In this document: positions 6,544-6,895 of the stretch, in pieces
Layout of the letters: every line of letters begins with the position of its first letter
Position numbering within the stretch: position 1 is the stretch's first letter
Assembly: GCA_021797415.1 (NCBI GenBank)
Contig: JAJZZT010000422.1
Coordinates: forward strand, 1 to 6,895
Direction of reading: 5' to 3'
DNA: 6,895 nucleotides
From: Bacillota bacterium
GTDB lineage: Bacteria; Bacillota; Bacilli; Alicyclobacillales; SLC66
Made by a program: the position numbers and the translations under genes
Notes under the pieces: generated by a model
What the model was told of the DNA's origin: nothing
The model's database searches: none
The model's input: only the letters and a program-made list of their open reading frames with translations

Positions 6544-6568
6544 TCTTCATTCCCGCAGCGCCGTCAGG
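6543..6568. repeat. Direct repeat copy B, covering the stop codon of the small membrane gene
   Basis: Second copy of the 26-bp repeat at 6478-6503, with 3 mismatches. On the minus strand it includes the TGA stop of the 53-residue gene (6566-6564). Confidence 0.75.
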
Positions 6569-6725
6569 GACCCGCCAGCCAAAGGTCGGCGATATCGCGC
6601 GCGACCGGATCTGCCGTCCGCAAGGCGGCCGCGCTTCTGTCCAGCATGAGCGAAAAATGCTGCTGCGCCAGGAAGAGCGCCCAACTCAGGACGGCAAAGA
6701 CAAGTACCGCAAACCACTTTTGCAT
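6564..6725 (-). CDS. Small single-pass membrane protein (YqzK position)
   Basis: A 53-residue product, MQKWFAVLVFAVLSW at the N-terminus, with one predicted membrane helix at about residues 4-20 and a hydrophilic tail outside or inside the membrane (orientation uncertain). The start ATG has a strong GGGGGGA 6 bases upstream; a longer frame from 6770 lacks such a site. B. subtilis has the small membrane protein gene yqzK (DUF4227) directly before ripX, so this is a positional counterpart. I cannot confirm homology by eye: the shared features are only size, the N-terminal K-W-F and the membrane helix. The function is unknown. It is probably co-transcribed with xerD, from which it is separated by 96 bp holding the repeats. 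Confidence 0.6.
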   Translation of the reverse strand: MQKWFAVLVFAVLSWALFLAQQHFSLMLDRSAAALRTADPVARDIADLWLAGP

Positions 6726-6734
6726 CGCCTGTCC

Positions 6735-6756
6735 CCCCGCATCATCGTATGCGGGG
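6735..6756 (-). other. GC-rich hairpin overlapping the ribosome binding site of the small membrane gene
   Basis: CCCCGCAT (6735-6742) pairs perfectly with ATGCGGGG (6749-6756) around 6 bases. On the minus strand its 3' arm contains four of the Gs of the GGGGGGA that serves the small gene. It could limit translation of that gene. It lacks a T-run, so as a terminator for the preceding gene it would be weak. Confidence 0.5.
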
Positions 6757-6777
6757 ACGATCCGTCGCATGCGGCCT

Positions 6778-6895
6778 TCACGCCGGATTGACCGGCACGC
6801 GCGCCACTCCGTCTCCGAGCGCCTGGTCCAGCGCCGTGTACGGCAATTGCAGCCCTTTTGCCACCGCTTCGTACGTGATGCGGCCCGCGGTGACA
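6778..6895 (-). CDS. ald: C-terminal fragment, probably alanine dehydrogenase
   Basis: Only the last 38 codons and the stop are inside the window; the gene continues past the right edge. The peptide includes GRITYEAVAKGLQLPYTALDQAL, here read as GRITYEAVAKGL followed by QLPYTALDQAL. This resembles the C-terminal end of Bacillus-type alanine dehydrogenases (a G-x-[IV]-TYEAVA block followed by a P/Y-rich stretch and AL). That enzyme interconverts L-alanine with pyruvate and ammonia using NAD and is used in B. subtilis during sporulation and alanine use. The identification rests on a short stretch and could change with the full gene. The small membrane gene starts 52 bp downstream. Confidence 0.6.
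   Translation of the reverse strand, partial: VTAGRITYEAVAKGLQLPYTALDQALGDGVARVPVNPA

Overview
The window reads like a moderately GC-rich chromosome of a spore-forming Bacillota, in the style of Alicyclobacillus, Kyrpidia or a relative. This rests on strong GGAGG-type ribosome binding sites and on gene order. The minus-strand run xerD - deoB - nucleoside phosphorylase - dacF matches the B. subtilis order yqzK-ripX(xerD)-drm(deoB)-pupG-dacF, which in B. subtilis leads into spoIIAA-spoIIAB-sigF. The genus call is an inference.

Layout. Positions 1-453 contain no convincing gene. They hold a 244-bp non-coding element (25-268) with imperfect terminal inverted repeats and a long nested hairpin, then a probable promoter region for the next gene. 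At 454-1770 (+) lies a 438-residue helix-turn-helix/TPR regulator of the Rap/NprR/PlcR-like architecture. Its 3' end overlaps by 11 bp the 3' end of the convergent dacF (1760-2965, -), a sporulation-type D,D-carboxypeptidase starting at TTG. Upstream on the minus strand come pdp (3014-4378), deoB (4375-5553) and xerD (5550-6467). These three are joined by two ATGA stop/start overlaps and are almost certainly one translationally coupled operon. Before xerD there is a 53-residue single-pass membrane protein (6564-6725) in the position of B. subtilis yqzK. The right edge carries the last 38 codons of what looks like alanine dehydrogenase (6778-6895, -).

How the genes fit together. Pdp splits pyrimidine nucleosides to base plus (deoxy)ribose-1-phosphate, and DeoB isomerises that sugar to the 5-phosphate, so the pair is a nucleoside salvage/catabolism module. 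XerD resolves chromosome dimers. DacF trims peptidoglycan pentapeptides, in B. subtilis during spore formation. A sequence resembling a forespore sigma-F/sigma-G promoter sits just before dacF, so dacF may be made both by operon read-through and from its own developmental promoter.

Most unusual points: the structured element at 25-268; the HTH-TPR gene occupying the place where spoIIAA is expected; the possible sigma-F promoter whose start would fall inside a hairpin; the direct/inverted repeat arrangement in front of xerD; and two substitutions next to the catalytic threonine of DeoB. The genes themselves belong to known families. I see no clear evidence of a new multi-gene system.
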